15,017 bases of DNA from Firmicutes bacterium UBA5301 (GCA_002408345.1 DHRX01000110.1:2091-17107), one strand, 5' to 3'; numbered from the stretch's first letter, positions 7,319 to 15,017 are shown. Translations and numbers: made by a program. The notes: generated from the sequence alone by a model not told the origin.

Positions 7319-9679
7319 TTATTTAACTAAAGCAATATCTAGAACCTCATCCATATGGTTTACAAAATGAAAATCTATGTCCTTCCTAATATTAGCTGGA
7401 ATCTCCTGTACATCTTTTTGATTACGGTCAGGGACAATTAGGGTAGTAATACCAGCCCTACGAGCAGCCAAAGACTTCTCCTTAAGACCGCCAATTGGCA
7501 GAACCCTTCCACGCAAAGTAATTTCACCGGTCATGGCTACATCTTTCCGTACTGGTTTTCCTGTTAAAGCTGAAGCTAAAGCTACAGCCATAGTAATCCC
7601 AGCCGAAGGGCCATCTTTAGGAATAGCCCCTTCGGGACAGTGAATATGCACATCTTTATTTTCGTGGAAATCAGGGTCAACACCTAAATTATCAGCCCGA
7701 GAACGAATATAGCTATAGCTAGCTTGAGCCGATTCTTTCATAACTTCGCCAAGCTTACCGGTTAAGGTCAACTTACCTTTACCATCAACTACAGCAACCT
7801 CGATACTCATCAGATCGCCACCAACTTCTGTCCAGGCCAAACCGTTAGCTACACCAATTAGACTTTCAGTTTCGGCCTCACCCCAGTGGTATCTGGGTAC
7901 CCCCAAGTATTTTTCAATATTGCTTAAAGTTACCCGAATCCCAGCGGTATTACCCTGAACAATCTCTTTGGCTGCCTTACGGCAAACAGCAGCGATTTCC
8001 CGTTCCATAGAACGGACGCCAGCTTCCCGAGTATACTCTCGGATAATATTAAGAATAGCGTTATCTGAGAATGTAAGATTCTCTGAATTTAAGCCGTGGG
8101 CCTCTAACTGTTTGGGTATAACGAAACCCTTCGCGATATTTAATTTCTCATCCTCGGTATAGCCCGGAATGGTAATAACCTCCATCCGGTCTAGGAGAGG
8201 ACGAGGGATATTATCTAATAAGTTAGCGGTAGTTATAAATAGGACATCAGAAAGATCGTAGGTCACCTCTAAGTAATGGTCACCAAAGTTATTGTTCTGT
8301 TCTGGGTCCAAAACTTCCAATAAAGCTGAAGACGGATCTCCACGAAAATCCGTACTCATCTTATCAATTTCATCTAGTAAGATTACCGGGTTTTTACTCC
8401 CCGCTTGCTTCATCGATTGAATAATCTTACCAGGCATTGCTCCAACGTAAGTCCGCCGATGCCCCCGAATTTCGGCCTCATCTCTAACCCCACCCAAGGA
8501 AAAACGAACAAATTTTCGTTCTAAAGAACGGGCCACCGATTTAGCTAGAGAAGTTTTACCCACACCAGGAGGACCGACTAAGCAGAGAATAGGGCCCTTC
8601 AGTTTAGACGTAAGTTGGCGGACAGCTAAAAACTCCAATATCCGCTCCTTAACCTTATCTAACCCATAGTGATCCTCATCTAAAATTTGCTGCGCCAAAT
8701 TTAGATCCAAACGGTCTTTAGTTTTTTTAGTCCAGGGTAAGGTCACAAGCCAATCTAAATAGGTACGGACTACCACAGCCTCTGCTGCCATCGGCGGCAT
8801 TTTCTCTAATCGACTTAGCTCATCTAAGGCTTTTTTCTCTACTTCCTTAGGCATTTTGGCCTGAGCAATCTTGCGACGGTACTCCTCTACCTCTTCAGTA
8901 CGTTCATCCCGCTCTCCAAGTTCTTTCTGAATCGCCTTGACCTGTTCCCGCAAATAGTATTCTTTCTGGGTTTTTTCCATTTGTTTGCGGACCTGAAGAT
9001 GAATTTTTTTCTCTACCTCCAGGATTTCAATCTCTTTAGCCAAGGTAGCTAATAGTATTTCAAAACGCTTGTATACCGACTCTGTCTCTAGAATTTCCTG
9101 TTTTGTTTCCAAGGAAATCGGTAATTGAGCTGCAACACTATCGGCAAGTCTAACAGAATCTTTAATCCCAGCAATAGAGGAAAATAACTCATTGGGGATC
9201 TTAGTACTTAATCGAACATACTCCTCAAACTTCTCCAAGGTAGTACGGGTAACCGCCTCTAATTCGATAGTATCTTCATAATATTCTTCCAACATAGAAA
9301 TCCGTACCTTGTAGTACGGCTCTTCCCGAATGTATTTTTCGATCCGACACCGCTCCATACCCTCAACTAGAATACGCACGGTGCCATCCGGCAACTTTAA
9401 TAGTTGCTTGATTTGACCAATAGTACCAACCTGGAAAATGTCTTCCGGTTTCGGTTCACTTAACTCTGGCGCTTTTTGCGCCGCTAATAGGATCATACGA
9501 TCGTGCACCATCGCCTCTTCTAATGCACTAATTGACCGCTCCCGTCCTACATCTAAAGGGGCTACCATATTAGGGAAAACAATAACCCCCCGAAGAGGAA
9601 GGAGCGGTAATCCGGACGATACCCTCAAGTCAAAATCAGTATTCTCTTTTGTTTGGTATTCTTCAAAATTTCTGCTCAT
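7319..9679 (-). CDS. lon: ATP-dependent protease Lon (LonA type)
   Basis: Lon is a soluble hexameric AAA+ serine protease that degrades misfolded and regulatory proteins. From the chosen ATG it is 786 aa, normal for LonA. The N-domain begins at LPLLPLRG (about residue 24) and is followed by a charged helical region (about 215-290). The AAA+ module has Walker A GPPGVGKT (369-376) and Walker B VILLDEIDK (432-440). The protease domain has the Ser-Lys dyad Ser692 in KDGPSAGITMA and Lys735 in GGLKEKSLAA. The start is uncertain. ATG 9679 (MSRNFEEYQTK) has a weak GGATGG upstream; an in-frame GTG at 9706 would add nine residues but has GAGGG only one base away. It follows lonB by 94 bases and precedes the PilZ gene by four. 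No CtsR- or CIRCE-type operator is seen upstream. Confidence 0.96.
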   Translation of the reverse strand: MSRNFEEYQTKENTDFDLRVSSGLPLLPLRGVIVFPNMVAPLDVGRERSISALEEAMVHDRMILLAAQKAPELSEPKPEDIFQVGTIGQIKQLLKLPDGTVRILVEGMERCRIEKYIREEPYYKVRISMLEEYYEDTIELEAVTRTTLEKFEEYVRLSTKIPNELFSSIAGIKDSVRLADSVAAQLPISLETKQEILETESVYKRFEILLATLAKEIEILEVEKKIHLQVRKQMEKTQKEYYLREQVKAIQKELGERDERTEEVEEYRRKIAQAKMPKEVEKKALDELSRLEKMPPMAAEAVVVRTYLDWLVTLPWTKKTKDRLDLNLAQQILDEDHYGLDKVKERILEFLAVRQLTSKLKGPILCLVGPPGVGKTSLAKSVARSLERKFVRFSLGGVRDEAEIRGHRRTYVGAMPGKIIQSMKQAGSKNPVILLDEIDKMSTDFRGDPSSALLEVLDPEQNNNFGDHYLEVTYDLSDVLFITTANLLDNIPRPLLDRMEVITIPGYTEDEKLNIAKGFVIPKQLEAHGLNSENLTFSDNAILNIIREYTREAGVRSMEREIAAVCRKAAKEIVQGNTAGIRVTLSNIEKYLGVPRYHWGEAETESLIGVANGLAWTEVGGDLMSIEVAVVDGKGKLTLTGKLGEVMKESAQASYSYIRSRADNLGVDPDFHENKDVHIHCPEGAIPKDGPSAGITMAVALASALTGKPVRKDVAMTGEITLRGRVLPIGGLKEKSLAARRAGITTLIVPDRNQKDVQEIPANIRKDIDFHFVNHMDEVLDIALVK

Positions 9680-9773
9680 TTTACCATCCGTCAATGTTAG
9701 CCACACCCTCTATTGGGACCTGCTTTTATTTCCTATATACTATTCTTTAGGAGGGTATTAATTCCTCCCACAG

Positions 9774-11474
9774 TTAAACCCCTGAAGAGGCTGCTGGAGT
9801 CCTCCCGATAATTGCTGGTTCAGTTAACTCCCAATTTAACTCTTGCTTTAATTCTTGGCTAGTTGAATTATAAACCGCCATCTGAACTACTTCCCGAATG
9901 TGAGTAACTGGAATAACCTCTACTCCTTCCTTATCTGCAAAGAGATCTTGCCAGTTTTCCTGGGGAATAATTACTCTGCTTGCCCCGGCATTCTTAGCCG
10001 CTAATACCTTAGGTACTACGCCACCAATCGGTTTCACGTAACCATGAATACTCAGCTCACCGGTCATGGCCACCTTGTTATCTACCGGTTGATCTGTTAT
10101 TGCCGAATAAATAGCTGTAGCCATAGTTATTCCGGCTGAAGGACCATCGACAGGGGTACCCCCAGGAAAATTAACATGGATATCATAATCCTCAGGATTT
10201 ATCTCTAAGCTCTGGCGTAAAACTGTACAGACATTCTCTACAGAATTTCGAGCTAAGCTTTTGCTACGGGTCCGTCTATTATTGCCATTGATCTCTTCTT
10301 CATCAACTACCCCGGTAACCTTTAACCGACCTTGACCAGGTTCAACTTTAATTGCCGAAGCTTCGATTTCGATAATGGTACCCATATTAGGTCCAAAAAC
10401 GGCCAAACCATTAACATAACCGACCCGGGGCTTAGCTGGAACTGATTTCTCTGGTCGCGGTGAATACTGACCGCTATTAACGACCCACTCAATATCCTGT
10501 TTGACAATGGATTTGCGTCCTTCGGTCTGGGCTAATCCTCCGGCAATTTGGATCATATTAACCGCTTCACGTCCGTTAGTAGCATACCTGGCAATTACTT
10601 TAATAGCTCCTTCTTCCAGTTTGAAATTGATTTTTTGAGCCGCGTTCCTAGCAATAATTTCAATCTCTTCTGGTAACAAAGGGCGGAAAAAGATTTCTAA
10701 GCACCGAGAGCGAATAGCCGGTGGTATCTCTTGGGGTGTCCTGGTAGTAGCTCCAACTAGCCGAAAATCAGCAGGTAACCCTTTTTGAAATATTTCATGA
10801 ATATATGGTGGGATATTGGTGTCTTCTGAACTATAGTAAGCGCTTTCCAAAAATACTTTGCGGTCTTCTAATACTTTGAGTAGTTTATTCATCTGAATAG
10901 GATGGAGTTCCCCAATTTCATCGATAAAGAGGATGCCTCCGTGGGCTTTAGTAACCGCACCTGGTTTCGGTTGAGGAATACCAGCCATGCCTAAAGCCCC
11001 GGCTCCTTGGTAAATAGGATCATGAACTGATCCCAGTAGAGGATCGGCTATTCCCCGTTCATCAAAGCGGGCTGTAGTCGCATCAACCTCAATAAACTTA
11101 GCATCTTCTTTAAACGGTGATAATTGACTTTTTTTAGCTTCTTCTAAGACCACCCGGGCCGCAGCGGTCTTACCGATTCCCGGCGGGCCGTACAGCAATA
11201 CATGCTGAGGATTGGGGCCACAAAGTGCAGCCCGTAAAGCCTTAATTCCATCTTCTTGTCCTATGATTTCACTAAACTGAGTCGGCCGTGTTTTCTCACT
11301 CAATGGTTCGGTAAGCGTAATCTGCCGTAACTGTTGTAATTTGTCTAACTCTTTCCGGGACTCTTTCTCCACAGCTGATTTATTTGACTGCTGGGACCGG
11401 AGGAGGTTCCAGAAATAAAGTCCGATAATTATCGTAAAAAAAAGGCTGATTATGCTAATAAAACTAGCCGCCAC
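9774..11474 (-). CDS. lonB: membrane-anchored Lon-like protease LonB
   Basis: This is the LonB of spore formers: an N-terminal membrane segment, an AAA+ domain without the large Lon N-domain, then a Lon protease domain. The start is taken as GTG at 11474, giving MAASFISIISLFFTIIIG. AAGGGGG sits seven bases upstream, and the first residues match known LonB proteins; an in-frame GTG at 11516 would add 14 residues with no good ribosome binding site. The result is 566 aa. The membrane helix is about residues 4-22, ending in LYFWNLL. Walker A GPPGIGKT is at 96-103 and Walker B ILFIDE at 181-186. The dyad is Ser446 in VDGPSAGITMA and Lys489 in GGVVPKVLAA. In B. subtilis the gene is transcribed in the forespore under sigma F. 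The 115-base gap to clpX leaves room for a separate promoter, but I see no convincing one. Confidence 0.95.
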   Translation of the reverse strand: MAASFISIISLFFTIIIGLYFWNLLRSQQSNKSAVEKESRKELDKLQQLRQITLTEPLSEKTRPTQFSEIIGQEDGIKALRAALCGPNPQHVLLYGPPGIGKTAAARVVLEEAKKSQLSPFKEDAKFIEVDATTARFDERGIADPLLGSVHDPIYQGAGALGMAGIPQPKPGAVTKAHGGILFIDEIGELHPIQMNKLLKVLEDRKVFLESAYYSSEDTNIPPYIHEIFQKGLPADFRLVGATTRTPQEIPPAIRSRCLEIFFRPLLPEEIEIIARNAAQKINFKLEEGAIKVIARYATNGREAVNMIQIAGGLAQTEGRKSIVKQDIEWVVNSGQYSPRPEKSVPAKPRVGYVNGLAVFGPNMGTIIEIEASAIKVEPGQGRLKVTGVVDEEEINGNNRRTRSKSLARNSVENVCTVLRQSLEINPEDYDIHVNFPGGTPVDGPSAGITMATAIYSAITDQPVDNKVAMTGELSIHGYVKPIGGVVPKVLAAKNAGASRVIIPQENWQDLFADKEGVEVIPVTHIREVVQMAVYNSTSQELKQELNWELTEPAIIGRTPAASSGV

Positions 11475-11589
11475 ATGAATACCCCCTTCAGTAAGTAATC
11501 TGTGGTTAGTATACACGTGGCGACTTTTTAATTATCCTGTTTAGGCTATGTTAATTTGCGGTAGACTTTCTAAAACTACTGTAACACCT

Positions 11590-12849
11590 TTAGGCCGTAA
11601 CTTCTTTAGATTTACGTTTTTCCGTTCTAATTAAAAGTGGGGCCGCTTCTCCGGTAATAGCTTGTTCGTTAATAACAACTTTTTCAATACCTTCTTCAGA
11701 AGGTACTTCGTACATAACGCCAAGCATCTTTTCTTCAATAATGGTTCGTAAACCCCGGGCTCCAGTCTTTCTAGTTAACGCTTTCGTTGCAATGGCTCCT
11801 AAAGCATCCGGCGTAAACTCCAAATCCACCCCGTCAAAGCGTAACAGTTGCTGGTACTGTTTAACTAAAGCGTTACGGGGCTCTGTTAGAATCCGAATCA
11901 AAGCCTCTTCGTCTAACTGATCTAGGGTAACAACAATCGGTAACCTACCGATAAATTCTGGAATAAGCCCGAATTTAAGTAGATCTTCCGGTAATAGCTG
12001 GCGAAGAACTTCACCTATGGGCTTCTCTTCCCGTTTTCTAATTTCGGCACCAAAACCCATAGATTTATAGCCGACTCGCTGTTCGATAATCTTTTCTAGC
12101 CCTTCAAAGGCACCGCCACAGATAAATAAGATATTGGTCGTATCAATCTGAATAAAATCTTGGTGCGGATGTTTCCGACCGCCCTGGGGAGGAACGCTAG
12201 CTACCGTTCCTTCCAATATCTTTAACAGCGCCTGCTGAACGCCTTCGCCTGAGACATCACGGGTTATCGATGGATTCTCAGATTTACGGGCAATTTTGTC
12301 AATTTCATCGATGTAGACAATCCCTCTTTCTGCTCGTTCCACATCATAATCAGCATTTTGAATTAGCTTTAAGAGGATATTTTCGACATCTTCTCCTACG
12401 TATCCAGCCTCAGTCAATGAGGTGGCATCAGCAATAGCAAAAGGCACATTAAGAATCTTGGCTAACGTTTGCGCCAAAAGGGTTTTACCACAACCGGTAG
12501 GACCTAAGAGAAGAATATTACTTTTCTGTAGTTCTACCTCATCAACCTTAGAGCCGCTACCAATCCGCTTATAATGATTATATACCGCTACAGATAAGGC
12601 TTTTTTAGCATCTTCCTGACCAATTACATATTGATCTAAAATATCCTTAATCTCTTTCGGCTTTGGGATGTTACCCATTTCCAGCTCAGAGTCTTCATTG
12701 AATTCCTCTTCAATGATCTCTGTGCAGAGTTCAATACACTCATCACAGATATAGACCCCAGGACCGGCAATCAGCTTTTTAACCTGCTCTTGACTTTTTC
12801 CGCAAAACGAGCACTTAAGCTGACCTTTTTCATCTCCAAACTTTAACAT
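11590..12849 (-). CDS. clpX: ATP-dependent Clp protease ATP-binding subunit ClpX
   Basis: ClpX is the AAA+ unfoldase that feeds substrates into ClpP. The 419-aa protein is full length. The N-terminal zinc-binding domain has Cys13, Cys16, Cys35 and Cys38 in CSFC and CDEC. Walker A GPTGCGKT is at 116-123, the substrate-gripping pore loop GYVG at 149-152, and Walker B VYIDEIDK at 178-185. The RKH loop is at 225-227. The ClpP-docking loop appears as MGF at 264-266, where many homologues have IGF or LGF. The ATG at 12849 has a near-ideal GAGGTGATT ribosome binding site. It lies 37 bases after clpP, so the two are very likely co-transcribed and made in step. All expected functional residues are present. 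Confidence 0.98.
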   Translation of the reverse strand: MLKFGDEKGQLKCSFCGKSQEQVKKLIAGPGVYICDECIELCTEIIEEEFNEDSELEMGNIPKPKEIKDILDQYVIGQEDAKKALSVAVYNHYKRIGSGSKVDEVELQKSNILLLGPTGCGKTLLAQTLAKILNVPFAIADATSLTEAGYVGEDVENILLKLIQNADYDVERAERGIVYIDEIDKIARKSENPSITRDVSGEGVQQALLKILEGTVASVPPQGGRKHPHQDFIQIDTTNILFICGGAFEGLEKIIEQRVGYKSMGFGAEIRKREEKPIGEVLRQLLPEDLLKFGLIPEFIGRLPIVVTLDQLDEEALIRILTEPRNALVKQYQQLLRFDGVDLEFTPDALGAIATKALTRKTGARGLRTIIEEKMLGVMYEVPSEEGIEKVVINEQAITGEAAPLLIRTEKRKSKEVTA

Positions 12850-12886
12850 GGAATCACCTCATTGAAAATGGGGCCGTACCTCTTTC

Positions 12887-13486
12887 CTACTTCTTAATCT
12901 CATGCCTGGCGCCAAAGATAGCATCAATAATGCCATACTCTTTGGCTTCCTCAGCCGACATATAATAATCCCGGTCTGTATCTCCTTCAATCCTAGTTAA
13001 CGGCTGCTTTGTATGTGTGTGCAAAATCTCACTAGTAATTTCTTTTAATTGTAGAATTTCTTTAGCACGAATTTCGATATCCTTAGCCTGACCCTGGGCA
13101 CCGCCTAAAGGTTGATGGATCATAATCCGGGAGTATGGTAGGGAATAGCGCTTACCTTCAGCTCCAGCAGCTAAAAGCAGAGCCGCCATAGATGCCGCCA
13201 TTCCCACACAGATAGTACAGACATCAGGTTTAACATACTGCATTGTATCATAAATTGCTAACCCGGGGTAGATTACACCTCCAGGACTGTTAATATACAA
13301 AAAGATATCTTTATCTGGATCTTCGCTCTCTAAATGTAACATTTGAGCGATTATCAGGTTAGCAACGCTATCATCAATTGGTCCCCCAAGAAAAATAATT
13401 CTTTCCTTTAACAACCGTGAAAAGATATCATAAGCTCGTTCTCCCCGGTTGGTTTGTTCAACAACCATTGGAATAAGAGTACTCAT
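12887..13486 (-). CDS. clpP: ATP-dependent Clp protease proteolytic subunit ClpP
   Basis: ClpP is the barrel-shaped serine peptidase that works with ClpX. The 199-aa protein has the usual length. The catalytic triad is visible: Ser99 in GMAASM, His124 in MIHQPLGG and Asp173 in DRDYYMSAEE. The N-terminus MSTLIPMVVEQTNRGERAYDI matches bacterial ClpP, including the short processed propeptide, which supports the ATG at 13486. The ribosome binding site is weak (TTAAGG abutting the ATG, with GAGAGGG further back). It follows tig by 48 bases, a gap that holds an A/T-only palindrome, and precedes clpX by 37. Arginine codons are mostly CGN (7 of 10), unlike the first two thirds of tig. Confidence 0.98.
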   Translation of the reverse strand: MSTLIPMVVEQTNRGERAYDIFSRLLKERIIFLGGPIDDSVANLIIAQMLHLESEDPDKDIFLYINSPGGVIYPGLAIYDTMQYVKPDVCTICVGMAASMAALLLAAGAEGKRYSLPYSRIMIHQPLGGAQGQAKDIEIRAKEILQLKEITSEILHTHTKQPLTRIEGDTDRDYYMSAEEAKEYGIIDAIFGARHEIKK

Positions 13487-13510
13487 CCTTAATTACCGCC
13501 CTCTCTCCGT

Positions 13511-13535
13511 AATAAATTAATTAAATTAATTTATT
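13511..13535. repeat. 25-base A/T-only perfect palindrome between tig and clpP
   Basis: Arms AATAAATTAATT (13511-13522) and AATTAATTTATT (13524-13535) are perfect reverse complements around a single central A. No G or C occurs in it. It overlaps the last base of the tig stop codon. There is no T-run after it on the minus strand (ACGGAG follows), so it does not look like an intrinsic terminator. It could be a protein-binding site, an RNA processing site, or low-complexity chance. Confidence 0.7.
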
Positions 13536-14881
13536 TACTCCCCGTCGTCTGCCTTATCTACGTTTTCCGAACCAAGGGAGTCTTTATACTCTGTTGTGAC
13601 CTCAGCAGAATCTACCAATAATTGGAGAATCTTTTCTCCAATTATTTGATCTTTGAAACGCCAAGCAGTACCATCATACTCTAGCCGGCTTTTGAGTTTA
13701 GAGAAATCCTCAACTGTTGCCCCAAAAACCTCTTGAAGCCGTTGCTCATACTCCTCTTCAGAAACGGTTAGCTCTTCAGCCTTGCCTACCGCTTCTAAAA
13801 TTAGACCGGTACGTACATCTTCTTGGGCCCCTTCCCGGAAACGTTCTCGCAATTCGTCACCAGAAATTTTCTCCATTTCCAAGTAAGCCTCTAAAGTAAA
13901 CCCTTGTTGGTTTAAGCGCATAGACAAATCCCTTACCCGATGGTCTATCTGCCTTTCTACTAACTTTTCAGGAACTTCTACTTCAGAGGCTGCAACTACC
14001 TGTTTAACTAAATCATTTTCTAAGTTCCTGGTTGCTGCCCTCTCACTATCATTCACCAATACTTTTTTTATTTCTTCTTTAAGTTCATCTAAAGTTGCAA
14101 ACTCACTGACATCTTTGGCAAATTCATCATCCAGTTCGACTAATTGCTTTTCTTTTATTTCTTTGACCGTAACCTTGAATAGTGCAGGTTTTCCCGCCAA
14201 CTCCTCATTATTATACTCTTTCGGAAATTGAACATTAACATCTACTTCTTTTCCAAGCTCCGCACCTACAAGCTGTTCTTCAAAGCCCGGTATGAATTGT
14301 CCGGAGCCTATCTCAAGACTATAGTTTTCTGAAGTACCTCCCTCGAACTGTATATCATCGGCAAAGCCCTTAAAGTCAATTATTGTTATATCTCCGTTCT
14401 TTACCGCCCTGTCACTTACCTCTACCAGTCTGGCATTCTTTTCTCTCATTATATCAATTTCTTTATCTACTTCTTCGTCAGTTACATTATACTCTTTTTT
14501 TTCTGCTTCTATTCCTTTGTACTGCCCTAATGTCACTTCAGGCTTTACTGTAACAACAGCCTTAAAAACCAAGCCTTTGCCGCTTTCGATTTCAACTATG
14601 TCTATATCAGGTCGGTCAACAGGCTCAAGATTGTGCTCCTTGACTGCCTCATCATATGCATCAGGACATATGATATTTATAGCATCCTCATAAAATACCG
14701 CTTCACCATAATGCCTTTCGATTATTCTTCTTGGGGCTTTTCCTTTTCTGAATCCGGCTATATTGAATTTTTTAACATTCTTCAGGTACGACTTCATTAT
14801 CCCTTCTTCAAGCCTTTCAGCAGATACTGATATCTCCAATGTTGCAACATTGTTTTCAACTTTTTCTAATCTTGAGTCCAT
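13535..14881 (-). CDS. tig: trigger factor (ribosome-associated chaperone and prolyl isomerase)
   Basis: Trigger factor binds the ribosome near the exit tunnel and shields nascent chains. The 448-aa protein has all three parts. The ribosome-binding domain (about 1-145) carries the signature GFRKGKAP at 43-50. An FKBP-type PPIase domain (about 160-245) contains IDFKGF and GSGQFIPGFEEQL. The helical chaperone domain follows, ending in an acidic tail. The ATG at 14881 has AAGGAGG six bases upstream. It heads the tig-clpP-clpX-lonB-lon array. Two oddities are visible. Codon use shifts within the gene: arginines up to residue 317 are AGA/AGG in 13 of 15 cases, and from residue 322 on they are CGN in 8 of 8. 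A perfect 13-bp hairpin also lies in the coding sequence for residues 412-422. Confidence 0.97.
   Translation of the reverse strand: MDSRLEKVENNVATLEISVSAERLEEGIMKSYLKNVKKFNIAGFRKGKAPRRIIERHYGEAVFYEDAINIICPDAYDEAVKEHNLEPVDRPDIDIVEIESGKGLVFKAVVTVKPEVTLGQYKGIEAEKKEYNVTDEEVDKEIDIMREKNARLVEVSDRAVKNGDITIIDFKGFADDIQFEGGTSENYSLEIGSGQFIPGFEEQLVGAELGKEVDVNVQFPKEYNNEELAGKPALFKVTVKEIKEKQLVELDDEFAKDVSEFATLDELKEEIKKVLVNDSERAATRNLENDLVKQVVAASEVEVPEKLVERQIDHRVRDLSMRLNQQGFTLEAYLEMEKISGDELRERFREGAQEDVRTGLILEAVGKAEELTVSEEEYEQRLQEVFGATVEDFSKLKSRLEYDGTAWRFKDQIIGEKILQLLVDSAEVTTEYKDSLGSENVDKADDGE
13617..13646 (-). repeat. perfect 13-bp hairpin inside the 3' end of tig
   Basis: Plus-strand arms AATAATTGGAGAA (13617-13629) and TTCTCCAATTATT (13634-13646) are perfectly complementary around a 4-base loop (TCTT; AAGA in the mRNA). 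It lies within coding sequence for roughly QIIGEKILQLL of trigger factor, 80 bases before the stop. No T-run follows. It may affect mRNA processing or stability, or be a chance result of the amino acid sequence. Confidence 0.7.
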
Positions 14882-14960
14882 GTATTTCCTCCTTAATTAT
14901 GTAATTGTGTACTTACGTCAGAACATTCAGAACACACAATAACTGTTGTTAATCGTTTAT

Positions 14961-14969
14961 ATTATAACA
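14961..14969 (-). promoter_or_regulatory. extended -10 promoter for tig
   Basis: The minus strand reads TGTTATAAT, an exact extended -10 (TGnTATAAT) for the housekeeping sigma factor. The expected -35 position (about 14984-14989) reads CATAAA, a poor match, which extended -10 promoters tolerate. Transcription would start near 14954, leaving a leader of about 70 bases before the tig ATG. Inside this leader the 8-mer TCAGAACA (plus strand) is repeated at 14918-14925 and 14927-14934. Confidence 0.6.
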
Positions 14970-14994
14970 TAAAATCAACAGATTTTATGTTATA
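14963..14994. repeat. 14-bp-arm perfect inverted repeat over the tig promoter, possible operator
   Basis: Arms TATAACATAAAATC (14963-14976) and GATTTTATGTTATA (14981-14994) are perfect reverse complements with a 4-base AACA spacer. The repeat covers the -10 spacer and the -35 position and overlaps four bases of the -10 element. Its size and placement suit a repressor-binding operator. It does not match the CIRCE or CtsR consensus. It lacks a T-run on either side, so it is not a standard terminator. Confidence 0.65.
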
Positions 14995-15017
14995 CGCCCA
15001 TGTGCGTTTTGCGGAGC

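Noticed and set aside
9750..9768. GGAGG/CCTCC hairpin between lonB and lon as a terminator
   Set aside because: The stem is only 5 bp with a 9-base loop and no T-run follows, so it does not support a terminator.
11475..11589. Sigma F-type promoter upstream of lonB
   Set aside because: The family knowledge makes it plausible, but I could not find a -35/-10 pair with correct spacing in this gap.
14882..15017. CIRCE or CtsR heat-shock operators upstream of tig
   Set aside because: Neither the TTAGCACTC/GAGTGCTAA pair nor the GGTCAAA heptad repeat is present; the inverted repeat found there is different.
1..15017. Mobile element, prophage, CRISPR array, toxin-antitoxin or defence system
   Set aside because: No transposase, integrase, regularly spaced repeats or defence domains are visible; every sizeable stretch is explained by conserved cellular genes.

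Overview
The window is 14 protein-coding genes, all on the minus strand, packed with short gaps and no RNA genes. No gene-free stretch exceeds 300 bases; the longest is the 136 bases at the right edge, upstream of tig. The gene content points to an anaerobic, probably spore-forming clostridial Bacillota (Firmicutes). The evidence is the clostridial order tig-clpP-clpX-lonB-lon, strong GGAGG-type ribosome binding sites with several GTG starts, and enzymes of the Wood-Ljungdahl methyl branch next to an electron-bifurcating NfnAB pair. An acetogen, syntroph or formate user would fit; I cannot name a genus.

Read in the direction of transcription (right to left), the first block is protein quality control. 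It holds trigger factor (tig, 13535-14881), the ClpP peptidase (12887-13486), its ClpX unfoldase (11590-12849), the membrane-anchored Lon-like protease LonB (9774-11474) and the Lon protease (7319-9679), followed four bases later by a PilZ-domain protein (6631-7314), a likely cyclic-di-GMP effector. This block ends at a strong intrinsic-terminator-like hairpin at 6606-6632.

The second block is one-carbon and electron metabolism: nfnA (5737-6591), nfnB (4382-5752), fhs (2706-4376), ndk (2233-2631), folD (1342-2208), fdhD (501-1349) and a small 2[4Fe-4S] ferredoxin (263-436). A second terminator lies at 203-241. NfnAB interconverts reduced ferredoxin plus NADH with NADPH. Fhs and FolD take formate to methylene-tetrahydrofolate, FolD using NAD(P)(H). 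FdhD matures formate dehydrogenase, which is not in the window. The block therefore reads as a formate/CO2-to-methylene-THF module with its own electron supply. A histidine phosphatase (1-179) begins after the terminator and runs off the left edge.

I see no mobile element, CRISPR array or clearly new system. The most unusual signals are around tig. A 14-bp-arm perfect inverted repeat overlaps an extended -10 promoter. A perfect 13-bp hairpin lies inside the 3' end of the gene. A pure A/T 25-base palindrome sits after the stop. Codon choice also shifts abruptly within the gene, suggesting a mosaic gene or an assembly junction. The terminator directly in front of nfnA also leaves no room for a promoter after it, which suggests read-through or attenuation.
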